From contig CAMCGB010000006.1 of the NCBI GenBank assembly GCA_945874355.1, positions 1 to 64,000 on the forward strand: a DNA stretch of 64,000 nucleotides. Reading direction: 5' to 3'. Below, in pieces: positions 32,051 to 42,145 of this stretch. This stretch comes from an uncultured Bacteroides sp. GTDB lineage: Bacteria > Bacteroidota > Bacteroidia > Bacteroidales > UBA932. Both the position numbers and the translations under genes were made by a program. The first letter of the stretch is position 1, and each line of letters starts with the position of its first letter. Under the pieces are notes generated by a model. That model did no database searches and was not told the DNA's origin. It saw only the letters and a list, made by a program, of their open reading frames with translations.

Positions 32051-33364
32051 ATGAAGAAGTTATTTCTAGTATTGGCACTCGCTGCAACATTGCAGGTGTT
32101 TGATGCTCAGGCTCAGAAGAGCCCTGAAGCCGCCAAAGCAGCCGTAGAGAAAGCTCAGGCCGCAACGACTAACCCCAAACAGAACACCAAGGCTGCAACC
32201 TGGATCAAGTACGGACAGACGCTCCTTGATGCATACAATGTACCTGCAGGCAATCTCTGGCTCGGTATGTCAGCCCAGGAGCTGGCTTATATCGGAGGAG
32301 GAGAGAAGCCCGTTTCCGAGGAGGGTGTGACTGTAGCAGGCCAGCCTATGGTAAAGCAGACCTATTCCAACAAGAACCTCTACTTCAACCAGGACGGACT
32401 GCTCCAGATCATTGAAGTGACTGCTCCCGTGCTCGACGGAGCCCTTGACTCAGCTCTCGAGGCATTCAGCCAGGCCGCTGCCGTAGATGCCAAGGGTCAG
32501 AAGACCAAGGACATCGTAGCTGGACTCCAGCAGGTTGCAAGCAAGTTCTCCGAGGAGGCATACAACCAGTACACCTTCGGAAATGCCGCTGAGGCTTCAA
32601 CCCTTTTCGAGAAGGCCGCCGAAGCTGCTGCTACCGCTCCTCTCAGCCAGATTGACACCAACTCAGTTTACAACGCCGCCTACACTGCGTGGATGTCAGG
32701 CAATAACGACAGGGCCAAGTCTTTCTTCAACAAGTCCATCGCCCTCGGATATGCCGGAACTGACGGAGACGCTTATGCAAAGCTCGCCGACATCGCCGTC
32801 AAGAGCGGTGACAAGGCTGCCAGCAAAGAGTACCTCGAAGAAGGATTCTCAAAATATCCCCAGAGCCAGAGCATTCTCGTAGGTCTGATCAACTACTACA
32901 TCGAGAGCGGCGAGGACACCGGAAGGCTTTTCGAGCTGCTTGACGAGGCTAAGAAGAACGAGCCCAACAATGCTTCTCTCTACTATGTTGAGGGTAACAT
33001 CAATGTCAAGCTCGGCAACGGTGACGCTGCAGTAGCGGCTTACCGCAAGTGCTGCGAAATCAACCCCAACTACGAGTTCGGATACATCGGAGAGGGTGTT
33101 TACTTCTACAATAAGGCTGCTGAGATAGCCGAGAAGGCTTCCAACGAGATGGACGACGCCAAGTATATGGCTCTTATGGGCGAGTTCGAGAATGCCCTCA
33201 AGTCCTGCATCGCTCCTTTCGAGAAGGCTTTCGAAGTGTCAAAGGATTCTGAAGTGAAGGTTGGAGTTTCTGAGTACCTCAAGAACGCCTGCTACCGCTT
33301 CCGCACCGAGGATGCTTCTTACCAGGAAAAGTACGACAAGTACGCCGCCTACAACGGAGAGTAG
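32051..33364 (+). CDS. Secreted tetratricopeptide-repeat protein
   Basis: The protein has 437 residues from the Met of MKKLFLVLALAATLQVFDAQAQ, a signal peptide; an upstream in-frame Met inside gyrA is rejected. The first 130 residues contain a non-TPR segment (WIKYGQTLLDAYN, LYFNQDGLLQII), then TPR-like pairs run to the C-terminus (AYTAWMSGNNDRAKSFFNKSI, VEGNINVKLGNGDAAVAAYRK). It is a conserved periplasmic or envelope protein found after gyrA in Bacteroidales; its role is unknown. Its last 16 bases overlap the convergent CapA-family gene. Confidence 0.82.
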   Translation: MKKLFLVLALAATLQVFDAQAQKSPEAAKAAVEKAQAATTNPKQNTKAATWIKYGQTLLDAYNVPAGNLWLGMSAQELAYIGGGEKPVSEEGVTVAGQPMVKQTYSNKNLYFNQDGLLQIIEVTAPVLDGALDSALEAFSQAAAVDAKGQKTKDIVAGLQQVASKFSEEAYNQYTFGNAAEASTLFEKAAEAAATAPLSQIDTNSVYNAAYTAWMSGNNDRAKSFFNKSIALGYAGTDGDAYAKLADIAVKSGDKAASKEYLEEGFSKYPQSQSILVGLINYYIESGEDTGRLFELLDEAKKNEPNNASLYYVEGNINVKLGNGDAAVAAYRKCCEINPNYEFGYIGEGVYFYNKAAEIAEKASNEMDDAKYMALMGEFENALKSCIAPFEKAFEVSKDSEVKVGVSEYLKNACYRFRTEDASYQEKYDKYAAYNGE

Positions 33365-34467
33365 TATTCTATCCCGGTAGCAGCGCAGACTCTTTCGAGA
33401 GTCTGAAGCATATTGAGATAATCAATTTTATCGAGCCAGTCGCCCTCGCGGCTGGCCCATTTTTTTATCTCCACGGTCTTGTATGAAGAAGAAAGTTTGT
33501 CGGGAAGAGTGCACCAGAGAAAGTGCAGACGGGGTTCTGCTACGCTCTTTGTCCCGAGAAAGCTGTCTTTCACCAGGCAGATTTCCACCGCAAGCCCCAG
33601 TCTGGTGTTCTTTGCGCTCATATTCGAGACGGCATTGCCCAGAGAGTAGATGACGCTGCGCCCGTCAATATGGGTGGTATCCTGCACGACGTGAGGGTGG
33701 GAGCCTATGACTGCGTCGCAGCCTTCTGATATGAGCATACGGGCCCACTGCTCCTGTTTTTCGCTGTGCGTGAGCGAGTATTCAGTCCCCCAGTGGGGCA
33801 GGGCGATGATGAAATCAGCTCCCTTGTCTTTTGCCCTCCGAATTGCCGCCTTGACCTGCGCTTCGTCCATACGGCACACTCCGGGGTACTCCCCGCTCTG
33901 ACCGGCATTTGTTCCGTAGGTAAAATTGACAAGCGCTATCCTCATTCCTTTTGCGTTGAGTATCAGCGGGAAAGAGCTGTTCTTCTCGGCTTTGCTCCTG
34001 TAGCTTCCGCAATGCCGCACCTGGAGCGAATCATAGACTCCGAGGGTTCTTTCCAGCCCTTTGGGCCCGCGGTCCAGGATGTGGTTGTTGGCAGTCAGGA
34101 AGACATCCACTCCGAGGCTGTCCTTTACATAAGAAGCATAGGAGTCAGGCGCGCTGAACGCGGGGTAGCCGCTGTAGGGCTTTCCGCCCAGGGAGAACTC
34201 CATATTGGCGACGGCTATGTCAGCCCCCTTCAGCAGCGGCGAGAGGTCTTCCAGAAAACTCTCCATAGGGTAGAGCATCTGGCGCGAATGCATCATCACA
34301 TCGCCTATCACGACAAGTTTCAGACTGTCGCTCACTCTCTGGGGCGCGCGGGGGAAGGTGATTCTGAAACCGGGCCTCTGCTGGCAGCGGGACTGATAGG
34401 GGAGAAACAACATTAAAGCGCTCAGCATCACAGGCTTTATGATATGTCTTAAAAGCTTTCTTTTCAT
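33349..34467 (-). CDS. CapA-family (PgsA-like) metallophosphoesterase-fold protein
   Basis: The protein has 372 residues. A signal or membrane segment at about 10-28 (HIIKPVMLSALMLFLPYQS) is followed by the CapA domain: LVVIGDVMMHSRQ, NMEFSLGG, FLTANNHILDRGPKGLERT, LPHWGTEYS and VIGSHPHVVQD, with the conserved Asp, Asn and His metal-type residues. CapA proteins take part in poly-gamma-glutamate or capsule assembly in some bacteria, but no capBC genes are nearby, so the role here is open. It overlaps the TPR gene tail-to-tail by 16 bases. Confidence 0.85.
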   Translation of the reverse strand: MKRKLLRHIIKPVMLSALMLFLPYQSRCQQRPGFRITFPRAPQRVSDSLKLVVIGDVMMHSRQMLYPMESFLEDLSPLLKGADIAVANMEFSLGGKPYSGYPAFSAPDSYASYVKDSLGVDVFLTANNHILDRGPKGLERTLGVYDSLQVRHCGSYRSKAEKNSSFPLILNAKGMRIALVNFTYGTNAGQSGEYPGVCRMDEAQVKAAIRRAKDKGADFIIALPHWGTEYSLTHSEKQEQWARMLISEGCDAVIGSHPHVVQDTTHIDGRSVIYSLGNAVSNMSAKNTRLGLAVEICLVKDSFLGTKSVAEPRLHFLWCTLPDKLSSSYKTVEIKKWASREGDWLDKIDYLNMLQTLERVCAATGIEYYSPL

Positions 34468-34504
34468 TTGACTTCAAGTTTAACGGCAAGATATAAAAAA
34501 TTAT

Positions 34505-34512
34505 TAACTTTG
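34505..34512 (+). promoter_or_regulatory. -7 element of the SPOR lipoprotein gene
   Basis: TAACTTTG fits TAnnTTTG and ends 11 bases before the ATG at 34524. The 5' leader would be only a few bases long. Confidence 0.5.
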
Positions 34513-34523
34513 TAAATTAACTT

Positions 34524-35042
34524 ATGCGTAACTGTAAAATCATATCCCTCTTGCTCCTGGGCTCCATCGTGCTGCTCTCGAGCGGATGCGACCTTTTCAG
34601 AAAGATGGCCGGCCGGCCCGTTTCCTCTGAGATTGAGGCTAAAAGAGCTCTCATCGAAGGCTCGGACTCCCTCCACCGCCTGAGGCTGGACTCGCTCATT
34701 CTGGTGCAGAAGCAGATTTCGGACTCCCTGAGTTCGCTGGATTCGCTCACCCTGGTGCGCTCCTCGCTTCTTGCTTCGCGCAGTCTCAAGCCTGAAAGCA
34801 GGGCCGCCCTTACGTGCCGCTACTATGTGATAGTGGGCACGTTCTCGAAAAGCGAGAACGCTCTCAAGCGCTCCGAAGAGTGCCGCAGCAATGACTATGA
34901 GAGCCAGCTGATACAGTACAGCAACGGTTTCACTGCCGTCGGGATATGTCCTTCCAACAGCCTTTCGAAGGCCTATTCTTCGCTGCAGGCTGTCCGCTCC
35001 TCGTCTTTTAGCCCTGACGCCTGGATTCTCGAAAACAGATAG
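34524..35042 (+). CDS. SPOR-domain lipoprotein
   Basis: The protein has 172 residues. A lipoprotein signal ends in LLSSGC (Cys22), followed by a Ser/Leu-rich helical linker (SLSSLDSLTLVRSSLLAS). The C-terminal SPOR domain (YYVIVGTFSKSENALKRSEE through VGICPSNSLSKAYSSLQAV) is the fold that binds denuded septal peptidoglycan. It lies five bases ahead of the M28-like gene, and the two precede leuS, so an envelope-related operon is likely. Confidence 0.85.
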   Translation: MRNCKIISLLLLGSIVLLSSGCDLFRKMAGRPVSSEIEAKRALIEGSDSLHRLRLDSLILVQKQISDSLSSLDSLTLVRSSLLASRSLKPESRAALTCRYYVIVGTFSKSENALKRSEECRSNDYESQLIQYSNGFTAVGICPSNSLSKAYSSLQAVRSSSFSPDAWILENR

Positions 35043-35047
35043 CCGAT

Positions 35048-36388
35048 ATGAATAAAGCCCGCATTCTGCTCTTAGCCATCTTTTCTTCTCTGCTTTGCTC
35101 CTCTGCCGCGCTGGCGCAGTTCCGGAGCCAAAGTCTTCCCGCTATGGAGGAGAGTTCCACCGTGAAGGCGCTGCGAAGCGGGGTGGAGTATCTGTCTTCC
35201 GCTATGCTGGAGGGGCGCGCTCCCGGCTCTGAAGGAGAGAAACTGGCCGCAGAGTGGCTCTCGGAGCAGTTCCGCTCTGCCGGTCTGGACCTTCTCACTC
35301 CCGAAGAAGGAGATGTTTTCGGCCTCAGGCAGCCTGAAGGGGATACCCTGGTGTCCCGCAATGTGGCGGCCTTCATCCCCGGCTATGACAACAAGCTCAA
35401 GGACAGTTACATAGTCATAGGCGCGAGGCTCGACAATATTGGCTCGCTGGACTACGAAAGGGACTCCCTGAAGGGCCACAAGGTCTTCTACGGGGCCAAC
35501 GGGAACGCCTCGGGGCTCGCAATGCTCAGCTGCCTTGCCGAGCGCCTGAGCCGCAATCGCGTTCTGCTCAAACGCTCAGTGCTGCTGGTAGGCTTCGGCG
35601 CTTCCACCAATATGTGCGCGGGTTCGTGGTACTTTCTGAACCGCAGTTTCCCCGATGCCAGCAAGATTGCCGCGATGGTCAACCTCGACATCCTGGGGCT
35701 GCCCTCCGGCGGCTTTTATGCCTACACCTCGTCCAATCCGGACCTCAACGACCTGATAGGCAGGATGTCTCTGACCCTGCAGCCCCTGCACCCGAGCCTT
35801 GTGTCCAAGGAGATAGTCAGCTCCGACCACCGCTCTTTCTATGAGAAGGAAATCCCTTCGGTTCTGTTCTCCACCGGGGCGTACAGGGAGTATATGACAG
35901 ACCGCGACACGGCCGACATACTCGAGTATGACGATATGGAAAGGGTCCTGGAGTACATCTACAACTTCACTCTCGAACTTGTGAACGGATCCGCTCCCGA
36001 GTTCAGAAGAAGCGCTCCCGAGTCGGTTTCGCGCAGCGCGACTTCGGATGTGTTCCAGTACCACGAATGCGATACAAAGCCCGTCTTTATGGGTTCGTCC
36101 GACCCCGCCAATTTCCTGCGGAAGTGGGTCTATACCTATCTGCGCTACCCCCGCGCCGCCCTGGAGGCCGGAGTGCAGGGAAGGGTGCTGGTCTCTTTCG
36201 TGATAGACGAGAAGGGTAAAGTAAGGGATGTGAAGGTTGAGAAGGGAGTGAGTGAAGAGCTTGATGCTGAGGCGGTAAGGGTTATCTCCGCTTCTCCTGA
36301 CTGGAAGAGCGCCAAGGTGGGCGGCAAGAAGGTGAAGTGCTCGCTGAGCCTGTATGTGGACTTCAAATTGGAAAAGAAAAAACGATAA
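35048..36388 (+). CDS. M28-peptidase-fold protein with TonB C-terminal domain, likely inactive
   Basis: The protein has 446 residues. A signal peptide ([19 protein letters not shown]) is followed by an M28 aminopeptidase-like domain at about 40-320 and a TonB_C domain at about 345-440 ([39 protein letters not shown]). The zinc and catalytic positions of M28 are mostly lost: the usual AHxDH reads ARLDN, GADDN reads GANGN, and the paired Glu region reads [11 protein letters not shown]. Only the Asp of NLDILG and the His of SSDHRSF remain. It is therefore probably a binding protein rather than a peptidase (inference). It lies between a SPOR lipoprotein and leuS. Confidence 0.82.
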   Translation: MNKARILLLAIFSSLLCSSAALAQFRSQSLPAMEESSTVKALRSGVEYLSSAMLEGRAPGSEGEKLAAEWLSEQFRSAGLDLLTPEEGDVFGLRQPEGDTLVSRNVAAFIPGYDNKLKDSYIVIGARLDNIGSLDYERDSLKGHKVFYGANGNASGLAMLSCLAERLSRNRVLLKRSVLLVGFGASTNMCAGSWYFLNRSFPDASKIAAMVNLDILGLPSGGFYAYTSSNPDLNDLIGRMSLTLQPLHPSLVSKEIVSSDHRSFYEKEIPSVLFSTGAYREYMTDRDTADILEYDDMERVLEYIYNFTLELVNGSAPEFRRSAPESVSRSATSDVFQYHECDTKPVFMGSSDPANFLRKWVYTYLRYPRAALEAGVQGRVLVSFVIDEKGKVRDVKVEKGVSEELDAEAVRVISASPDWKSAKVGGKKVKCSLSLYVDFKLEKKKR

Positions 36389-36393
36389 AGGAT

Positions 36394-39129
36394 ATGGATT
36401 ACGATTTCAAATCTATTGAAAAGAAGTGGCAGGCCAGATGGGCCGAAAAGTCTGAATTCAAAGTAACGGAAGATAAATCCAAGCCCAAATACTATGTGCT
36501 GGATATGTTCCCTTACCCTTCCGGGGCGGGACTTCACGTCGGGCATCCTCTGGGATATATAGCAAGCGATATATACTCGCGTTACAAGAGACTCAAGGGC
36601 TTCAATGTCCTCCATCCTATGGGCTATGATGCTTTCGGTCTGCCGGCTGAGCAGTATGCCATCCAGACCGGGCAGCATCCTGAAGTGACCACCACCAACA
36701 ATATCAGCCGCTACCGCGAGCAGCTCGACAGGATAGGCTTCTCATACGACTGGGACCGCGAGGTAAGGACTTGTGACCCTGACTATTACAAATGGACCCA
36801 GTGGGCTTTTCTGAAGATGTTCGACAGCTGGTACGACCCCGAAAAGGACCGTGCCTGCCCCATCAGCGAGCTTGTGGAGAAGCTCTCCACCGTGGGGTAT
36901 GGCGATGTGAGCGCCGAGCAGTGGAACTCCAGCAGCGAGAAGCAGAAGTCAGATATACTGATGAACTACCGCATAGCCTACCAGGGCGAGACCAGCGTGA
37001 ACTGGTGCGAAGGCCTGGGCACTGTCCTGGCCAACGACGAAGTGAAGGACGGACTGAGCGTGAGAGGAGGCTTCCCTGTGGAGCAGAAGAAGATGACCCA
37101 GTGGCAGCTGAGGGTCTCCGCCTATGCTTCGAGGCTGCTTGACTCGCTTGACTCCCTGGACTGGTCTGACTCCCTGAAGGAGATGCAGCGCAACTGGATC
37201 GGCCGGAGTGAAGGCACCGAGATGGAGTTCGATACAGTCTGCGAAGGGCGCCACCGCAAGGTGACCATCTTCACCACCCGCGCCGACACCGTGTTCGGAG
37301 TCACCTTTATGGTGCTTGCTCCCGAGAGTGAGCTGGTGCCTGAGCTTACTTCGCAGGAGTGCAGGCAGAGCGTCGAGGAGTATCTTGCTGCAGTAAAGAA
37401 GAAAACCGAGAGGGAGAGAATCTCCCAGACCCACAGCGTGAGCGGAGTGTTCTCCGGTTCATACGGCATCAATCCTCTTACAGGTGAGCAGATTCCGATT
37501 TGGATTTCGGATTATGTGCTTGCCGGCTACGGCACCGGTGCCATTATGGCTGTGCCCGCCCACGACAGCCGCGACTACGCCTTTGCCAGAAAGTTCAATC
37601 TCCCCATCATACCCCTTATCGAGGGTTGCGATGTGTCGGAGCAGAGCTTCGACGCGAAGGAAGGCACGATGTGCAACTCGGGCTTTTTGAACGGAATGAG
37701 CGTGAAGCAGGCCATTGAGGCCGCCAAGGACTATGTCGAGGAGCATCATCTCGGCCGCCGCAAGACCAACTACCGCCTCAGGGACGCCATTTTCTCCCGC
37801 CAGAGATATTGGGGAGAGCCTTTCCCCATCTACTATAAGGATGGAATTCCCTGCCCTCTGCCCGAGTCCGAGCTGCCTTTGAGACTGCCCGAAATTGACT
37901 CTTACAAGCCTTCGGCCGACGGCCAGCCCCCTCTTGCAAGGGCAAAGGACTGGACCTGGAACGGCTACCCTCTGGAGAAGAGCACTATGCCCGGATTCGC
38001 CGGCTCGAGCGCCTACTATCTGCGCTATATGGATCCTCACGACAGCGATGCGCTGGTGAGCCGCGAGGCCAACTCCTACTGGCGTAATGTGGACCTGTAT
38101 ATAGGTGGTACTGAGCACGCTACGGGCCATCTTATCTATTCCCGCTTCTGGAACAAATTTCTCTATGACCTGGGTTATGTGTGCGAGGACGAGCCGTTCA
38201 GGAAGCTGCTGAACCAGGGAATGATTCAGGGCCGCTCGAATTTCGTGTACAGAGTCGTGGGCACCAACCAGTTCGTCTCCTACGGACTGAAGGACAATTA
38301 CCAGACCACCCAGATCCACGTAGACATCTCGCTGGTGCGCAACGACAGGCTCGACACCGAGGCTTTCAAGCAGTGGAGGCCCGAGTACAACGACGCCAGC
38401 TTCATCCTCGAGAACGGCGAGTACATCTGCGGCTGGGCTGTCGAGAAGATGAGCAAGTCGATGTACAATGTGGTCAATCCCGACCTCATCTGCGACACCT
38501 ATGGCGCCGACACCCTGCGTCTTTATGAGATGTTCCTCGGCCCTGTGGAGCAGAGCAAGCCCTGGGACACCAAGGGTATTGACGGCGTGAACCGCTTCCT
38601 GAAGAAGTTCTGGAGGCTTTTCTACGACAAGGACAAGTTCCTTGTGAGCGATCTTGAACCTACTGCCGGGGAGCTGAAGGTGCTGCACAAGCTCATCGGC
38701 AAGGAGCAGACCGACATAGAGAACTTCTCTTACAACACCACCATCAGCGCATTTATGATTGCGGTGAATGAGCTCAGCGCCATGGGTACCACCAGCCGCG
38801 CCATACTGGAGCCTCTTGTAGTGCTGCTGTCTCCTTTCGCTCCCCATATCTGCGAAGAGCTCTATGAGGCCCTGGGCCACAGCGAGTCGGTAGGCAGGGC
38901 CAGCTTCCCCGAGTTCAGAAGCGAGTACACGCTTGAGGACAGCGTCACCTATCCAGTGCAGTTCAACGGCAAGATGCGCTTTACGCTCGAGCTGCCCAAG
39001 AGCGCAAGTGTGGCCGAGGTTGAAGAGGCGGTGCGCGCTGCAGAACAGACTGCCAAATGGACGGCAGACAAGACTATCGCCAAAGTGATAGTCGTACCCG
39101 GACGTATCATCAATATAGTAGTCAAGTGA
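36394..39129 (+). CDS. leuS: Leucyl-tRNA synthetase
   Basis: The protein has 911 residues from the Met of [18 protein letters not shown], five bases after the previous stop. Class I signatures are HVGH in [10 protein letters not shown] near residue 50 and KMSKS in EKMSKSMYN near 690. The CP1 editing domain lies between them ([19 protein letters not shown], with the conserved editing Asp). It charges tRNA-Leu. The stop TGA overlaps the ATG of the following yitT gene (TGATG), indicating translational coupling. Confidence 0.96.
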   Translation: MDYDFKSIEKKWQARWAEKSEFKVTEDKSKPKYYVLDMFPYPSGAGLHVGHPLGYIASDIYSRYKRLKGFNVLHPMGYDAFGLPAEQYAIQTGQHPEVTTTNNISRYREQLDRIGFSYDWDREVRTCDPDYYKWTQWAFLKMFDSWYDPEKDRACPISELVEKLSTVGYGDVSAEQWNSSSEKQKSDILMNYRIAYQGETSVNWCEGLGTVLANDEVKDGLSVRGGFPVEQKKMTQWQLRVSAYASRLLDSLDSLDWSDSLKEMQRNWIGRSEGTEMEFDTVCEGRHRKVTIFTTRADTVFGVTFMVLAPESELVPELTSQECRQSVEEYLAAVKKKTERERISQTHSVSGVFSGSYGINPLTGEQIPIWISDYVLAGYGTGAIMAVPAHDSRDYAFARKFNLPIIPLIEGCDVSEQSFDAKEGTMCNSGFLNGMSVKQAIEAAKDYVEEHHLGRRKTNYRLRDAIFSRQRYWGEPFPIYYKDGIPCPLPESELPLRLPEIDSYKPSADGQPPLARAKDWTWNGYPLEKSTMPGFAGSSAYYLRYMDPHDSDALVSREANSYWRNVDLYIGGTEHATGHLIYSRFWNKFLYDLGYVCEDEPFRKLLNQGMIQGRSNFVYRVVGTNQFVSYGLKDNYQTTQIHVDISLVRNDRLDTEAFKQWRPEYNDASFILENGEYICGWAVEKMSKSMYNVVNPDLICDTYGADTLRLYEMFLGPVEQSKPWDTKGIDGVNRFLKKFWRLFYDKDKFLVSDLEPTAGELKVLHKLIGKEQTDIENFSYNTTISAFMIAVNELSAMGTTSRAILEPLVVLLSPFAPHICEELYEALGHSESVGRASFPEFRSEYTLEDSVTYPVQFNGKMRFTLELPKSASVAEVEEAVRAAEQTAKWTADKTIAKVIVVPGRIINIVVK

Positions 39130-40055
39130 TGGACAGGAACAAAATATTCTCGACCCTGAAAGACTATCTGATCCTGAGTCTGGCCTCTATCCTCTTTGCT
39201 ATGGGATGGGAGTGCTTCATGATTCCGAACGGTATGTCTGCAGGAGGAATGATGGGTCTTTGTACCGTCATCCAGTATGCCACCGGAGGTCTTGTCCAGG
39301 CCCAGTACTCGTATATTGCCATCAATGCCCTGCTGATTCTCATCGCGGTGCTTGCAATGGGTATAGGCTTCGGTTTCAAGACCATCTACTGCATCGCTTT
39401 CTCCACGCTTGCTATGCAGGTGCTCGGAGGGATGGAGTTCCTGCACAGCGTCCCCGGAGGCTTCTTCTTCATTCAGGAGAAGGTGCTGATCCCGATATTC
39501 GCCGGTGCCCTCGAGGCTTTGGGCATAGGTCTGGTCCTGCGTCACGGAGGCAGCACGGGCGGTACGGACATCGTAGCCCTGATGGTGAACAAGTACTGGC
39601 CTATCTCGCTCAGTACCATCTTCCTGGTGACCGACTTGCTGATTTGCGCCCTGCTTTTGCTGCTTCCCGACAAGAACTTTTCCGATATGTGCTACGGACT
39701 GGAGGAGCTGGTAGTCTTCTCGATGATGATAGATATGGTGGTGGGAGGAAAGCGCAATTCCTACCAGCTGCTGGTCTTCTCGGAGCGTTATCAGGAGATT
39801 GCGGACCATATCATCACCAATATGGACCGCGGCGTGACCATTCTCAAGGCCCAGGGCTGGTACACCAAGAACGACAAGAATGTACTTCTGATACTCATCA
39901 GCCAGAAGGAGCTCCCTTCCCTTACTAAGGTCATCAAGGATACCGACCCCAAGGCGTTTATGTCAATCTCCACCACCAACAACGTTTACGGAGAGGGTTT
40001 TGAGGAGATCAAGGCCGGAGTGAATCTGAACAAGAACAAAAACAAGAAGAAGTAA
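39129..40055 (+). CDS. YitT-family membrane protein, first of a tandem pair
   Basis: The protein has 308 residues from the ATG overlapping the leuS stop. Five or six membrane helices form the YitT/DUF161 core (SLASILFAMGWECFMIPNGMSAGG, LRHGGSTGGTDIVALMVNKYW). A C-terminal cytoplasmic DUF2179 domain follows (ITNMDRGVTILKAQGWYTKN, DPKAFMSISTTNNVYGEGFE), and the tail is Lys-rich. The transport or signalling role of YitT proteins is not firmly known. A clear paralogue follows 11 bases later. Confidence 0.9.
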   Translation: MDRNKIFSTLKDYLILSLASILFAMGWECFMIPNGMSAGGMMGLCTVIQYATGGLVQAQYSYIAINALLILIAVLAMGIGFGFKTIYCIAFSTLAMQVLGGMEFLHSVPGGFFFIQEKVLIPIFAGALEALGIGLVLRHGGSTGGTDIVALMVNKYWPISLSTIFLVTDLLICALLLLLPDKNFSDMCYGLEELVVFSMMIDMVVGGKRNSYQLLVFSERYQEIADHIITNMDRGVTILKAQGWYTKNDKNVLLILISQKELPSLTKVIKDTDPKAFMSISTTNNVYGEGFEEIKAGVNLNKNKNKKK

Positions 40056-40066
40056 GTCAATTTACT

Positions 40067-41011
40067 ATGCCTGCAGTTATCAAAACAAATATATGGGTGC
40101 ACATCAAGGAATATGTGCTCATTACTGTCGGTCTTGTGGCCTATGTGCTGGGCTGGACCCTGTTCCTTGTCCCCAACAACCTCATCGGCGGCGGTGTGAC
40201 CGGTATCGCGTCCATTGTGCAGTATGCTACCGGAATCAAGATAGGTTATACCTATTTCGTAGTCAATATCGCCCTGTTGATTGCCGCCCTTTTCATCCTG
40301 GGCAAGGGTTTCGGTTTCAAGACGGTTTATGCGATAATCCTGACCTCTATCGGTATGAATGTGTGCCAGGATCTGATCCCAGAGTCCATCGTCAATATCC
40401 TCGCTCTTGAGAACGGCAAGCTGATGAGCACCATTATGGGAGGCATCCTGGCCGGTTTCGGTATAGGAATGACAATGTCCCAGGGCGGGAGCACCGGAGG
40501 AACGGATATCATTGCGCTGATAGTCAACAAGTACCGTAATGTTTCACCCGGCCGTATGATACTCTGGATGGATGTGGTGATCATTATGTCCTCGCTCCTG
40601 ATTCCGTCATACACAGCTGAGGGTGCACTGGTAAGCTGGGCCGACAAGATCACTACGGTCGTGTACGGTTTCATACTTGTAGTTATAGTCAGCACAGTGC
40701 TGGATCTGTATCTCTCCGGCTCGAAGCAGTCAGTGCAGCTGTTCATCCTGTCCCAGAAGTATGAGCAGATAGCCGATGCCATCACAAAGGACCTCCACAG
40801 GGGAGTGACTGTGCTGGACGGCAAGGGCTGGTACACCAAGAACAGTGTTCAGGTAGTGATGGTCATCACACGCAAAACGGATCTCAATCTTCTGCTGAGG
40901 TACATCAACACCATCGACAAGGATGCATTTGTTTCGGTGTCTTCCGTAACAGGAGTTTACGGCAAGGGTTTTGACTCCATAAAGGGAGATAAGAAACAGA
41001 AAAAAGCTTAA
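40067..41011 (+). CDS. YitT-family membrane protein, second of a tandem pair
   Basis: The protein has 314 residues with the same architecture as its neighbour: membrane core (VLGWTLFLVPNNLIGGGVTG, SQGGSTGGTDIIALIVNKYRN) then DUF2179 (LHRGVTVLDGKGWYTKN, DKDAFVSVSSVTGVYGKGFD). The two share most motifs but differ in helix sequence, so the duplication is old. They may form a heteromeric complex (inference). The leuS-yitT-yitT transcript ends at the terminator at 41055-41086. Confidence 0.9.
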   Translation: MPAVIKTNIWVHIKEYVLITVGLVAYVLGWTLFLVPNNLIGGGVTGIASIVQYATGIKIGYTYFVVNIALLIAALFILGKGFGFKTVYAIILTSIGMNVCQDLIPESIVNILALENGKLMSTIMGGILAGFGIGMTMSQGGSTGGTDIIALIVNKYRNVSPGRMILWMDVVIIMSSLLIPSYTAEGALVSWADKITTVVYGFILVVIVSTVLDLYLSGSKQSVQLFILSQKYEQIADAITKDLHRGVTVLDGKGWYTKNSVQVVMVITRKTDLNLLLRYINTIDKDAFVSVSSVTGVYGKGFDSIKGDKKQKKA

Positions 41012-41054
41012 AAAACAGAAAAAAAGATAAGAAACAGAAAAAGTTGATTTCTCT

Positions 41055-41086
41055 CCGCTCTGAGCCTGTCAGGGCGGATTTTTTTT
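41055..41086 (+). terminator. Intrinsic terminator of the leuS-yitT operon
   Basis: CCGC-T-CTGA pairs with TCAG-G-GCGG around a 5-base loop and is followed by eight T (41079-41086). Confidence 0.8.
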
Positions 41087-41116
41087 GTATTTATATTTGT
41101 TATAACCGAAGGAAAA

Positions 41117-42145
41117 ATGAAGCCCATGGTAACCATCAACAAAGTATTGAGAATTCTATCTTATGTGTGCATTGTATCGCCCATCCCTTTTGCGTTTGCG
41201 GGAAAATCGGGGTCCGGATTCCTTGAAGTTTGTGAGAGCTTCTGGATAGGTGCCTGCGCCGTTCTTTTGTCGGCACCCCTGGCGGCGGAAGTGCTGAGCG
41301 AAAAGTGGAGGGGAGTCATTGCCCCTGTTGTCAGCTGTCTGACTCTCATTCTCTGCTGTGTTCTCGGGTGTAATCCTCTCCTCCCTGTTTGTGTCATTCT
41401 GTCCTGTCTTATCCTCATTCTGTATCTCAGGACAGTGCGCTGGTCGTGGAAGGACGAGATCCCCCAGACGTCCTGCCTGTCCTGGAGTGTGTTGGAAAGG
41501 GAAGCGCGGCTGATTCTGAGTTCCGTGCTTGTTGTCGTGGCCCTTTTGGGGGCTTTGCTCCCCGACAAGACAGGCTGTCATATAGTATATGCTGCTCTTC
41601 TGCTCTGCTGTTATGCCTTTTTGCTGTACCGCTCGCTGAGCGGCCATACCGTTATATTCCCCAAAAAGTTGGAGAACAGGTGTATGGACGGCGAACTCTG
41701 GAAGCTTCCTTCGAAGAGTTCCGCAACACAGGAAATGGGTAGAATATACCGCAGGGTGCTGACTGTGATGGAACTGGAGAAGCCTTTCCTGAATGAAGCG
41801 TTCTCGATCAACGACCTGGTGCCTAAGGTATATACCAACAAATCGTACATATCCAAGGCCATCAATCTCAATTCGGGGATGAATTTCCGCACGTTCGTGA
41901 ACGGCTACAGGGTGCGTTACAGCACCTCCCTGATGCGCAGCAACAAGGACCTGAAGGTCGCTGACATCTCTGTAATGAGCGGATTCCACTCGGATGTCAC
42001 CTTCAATATGGCTTTCAAGCTTGCGTATGGACGGACTCCGGGAGAGTATTATCAGGAGTTGAAGACACAAGGGCTGAAACACCCTTCCACGAAGAAGGGA
42101 CCGGAGCCGTCAGATGAACCAGGGTGCCCCGAACAGGGTGAGTGA
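41117..42145 (+). CDS. Membrane-anchored AraC-family regulator
   Basis: The protein has 342 residues. About six hydrophobic helices span residues 10-185, followed by a C-terminal AraC-type helix-turn-helix at about 220-320 (YTNKSYISKAINLNSGMNFRTFVNGYRV, LKVADISVMSGFHSDVTFNMAFK, YGRTPGEYYQEL). A -7-type box TATATTTG lies at 41092-41099. The last 131 bases overlap the convergent RluA-family gene, and the final 25 residues (Pro/Glu-rich) extend past the HTH domain, so the true functional end may be earlier than the stop. Confidence 0.83.
   Translation: MKPMVTINKVLRILSYVCIVSPIPFAFAGKSGSGFLEVCESFWIGACAVLLSAPLAAEVLSEKWRGVIAPVVSCLTLILCCVLGCNPLLPVCVILSCLILILYLRTVRWSWKDEIPQTSCLSWSVLEREARLILSSVLVVVALLGALLPDKTGCHIVYAALLLCCYAFLLYRSLSGHTVIFPKKLENRCMDGELWKLPSKSSATQEMGRIYRRVLTVMELEKPFLNEAFSINDLVPKVYTNKSYISKAINLNSGMNFRTFVNGYRVRYSTSLMRSNKDLKVADISVMSGFHSDVTFNMAFKLAYGRTPGEYYQELKTQGLKHPSTKKGPEPSDEPGCPEQGE

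Noticed and set aside
33349..33364. Frameshift causing the overlap of the TPR and CapA-family genes
   Set aside because: A 16-base tail-to-tail overlap is ordinary and both proteins end where their families do.
37459..38880. 473-codon open frame opposite leuS
   Set aside because: It is antisense to conserved synthetase domains, with no family motif and a His/Val/Leu-rich composition typical of shadow frames.
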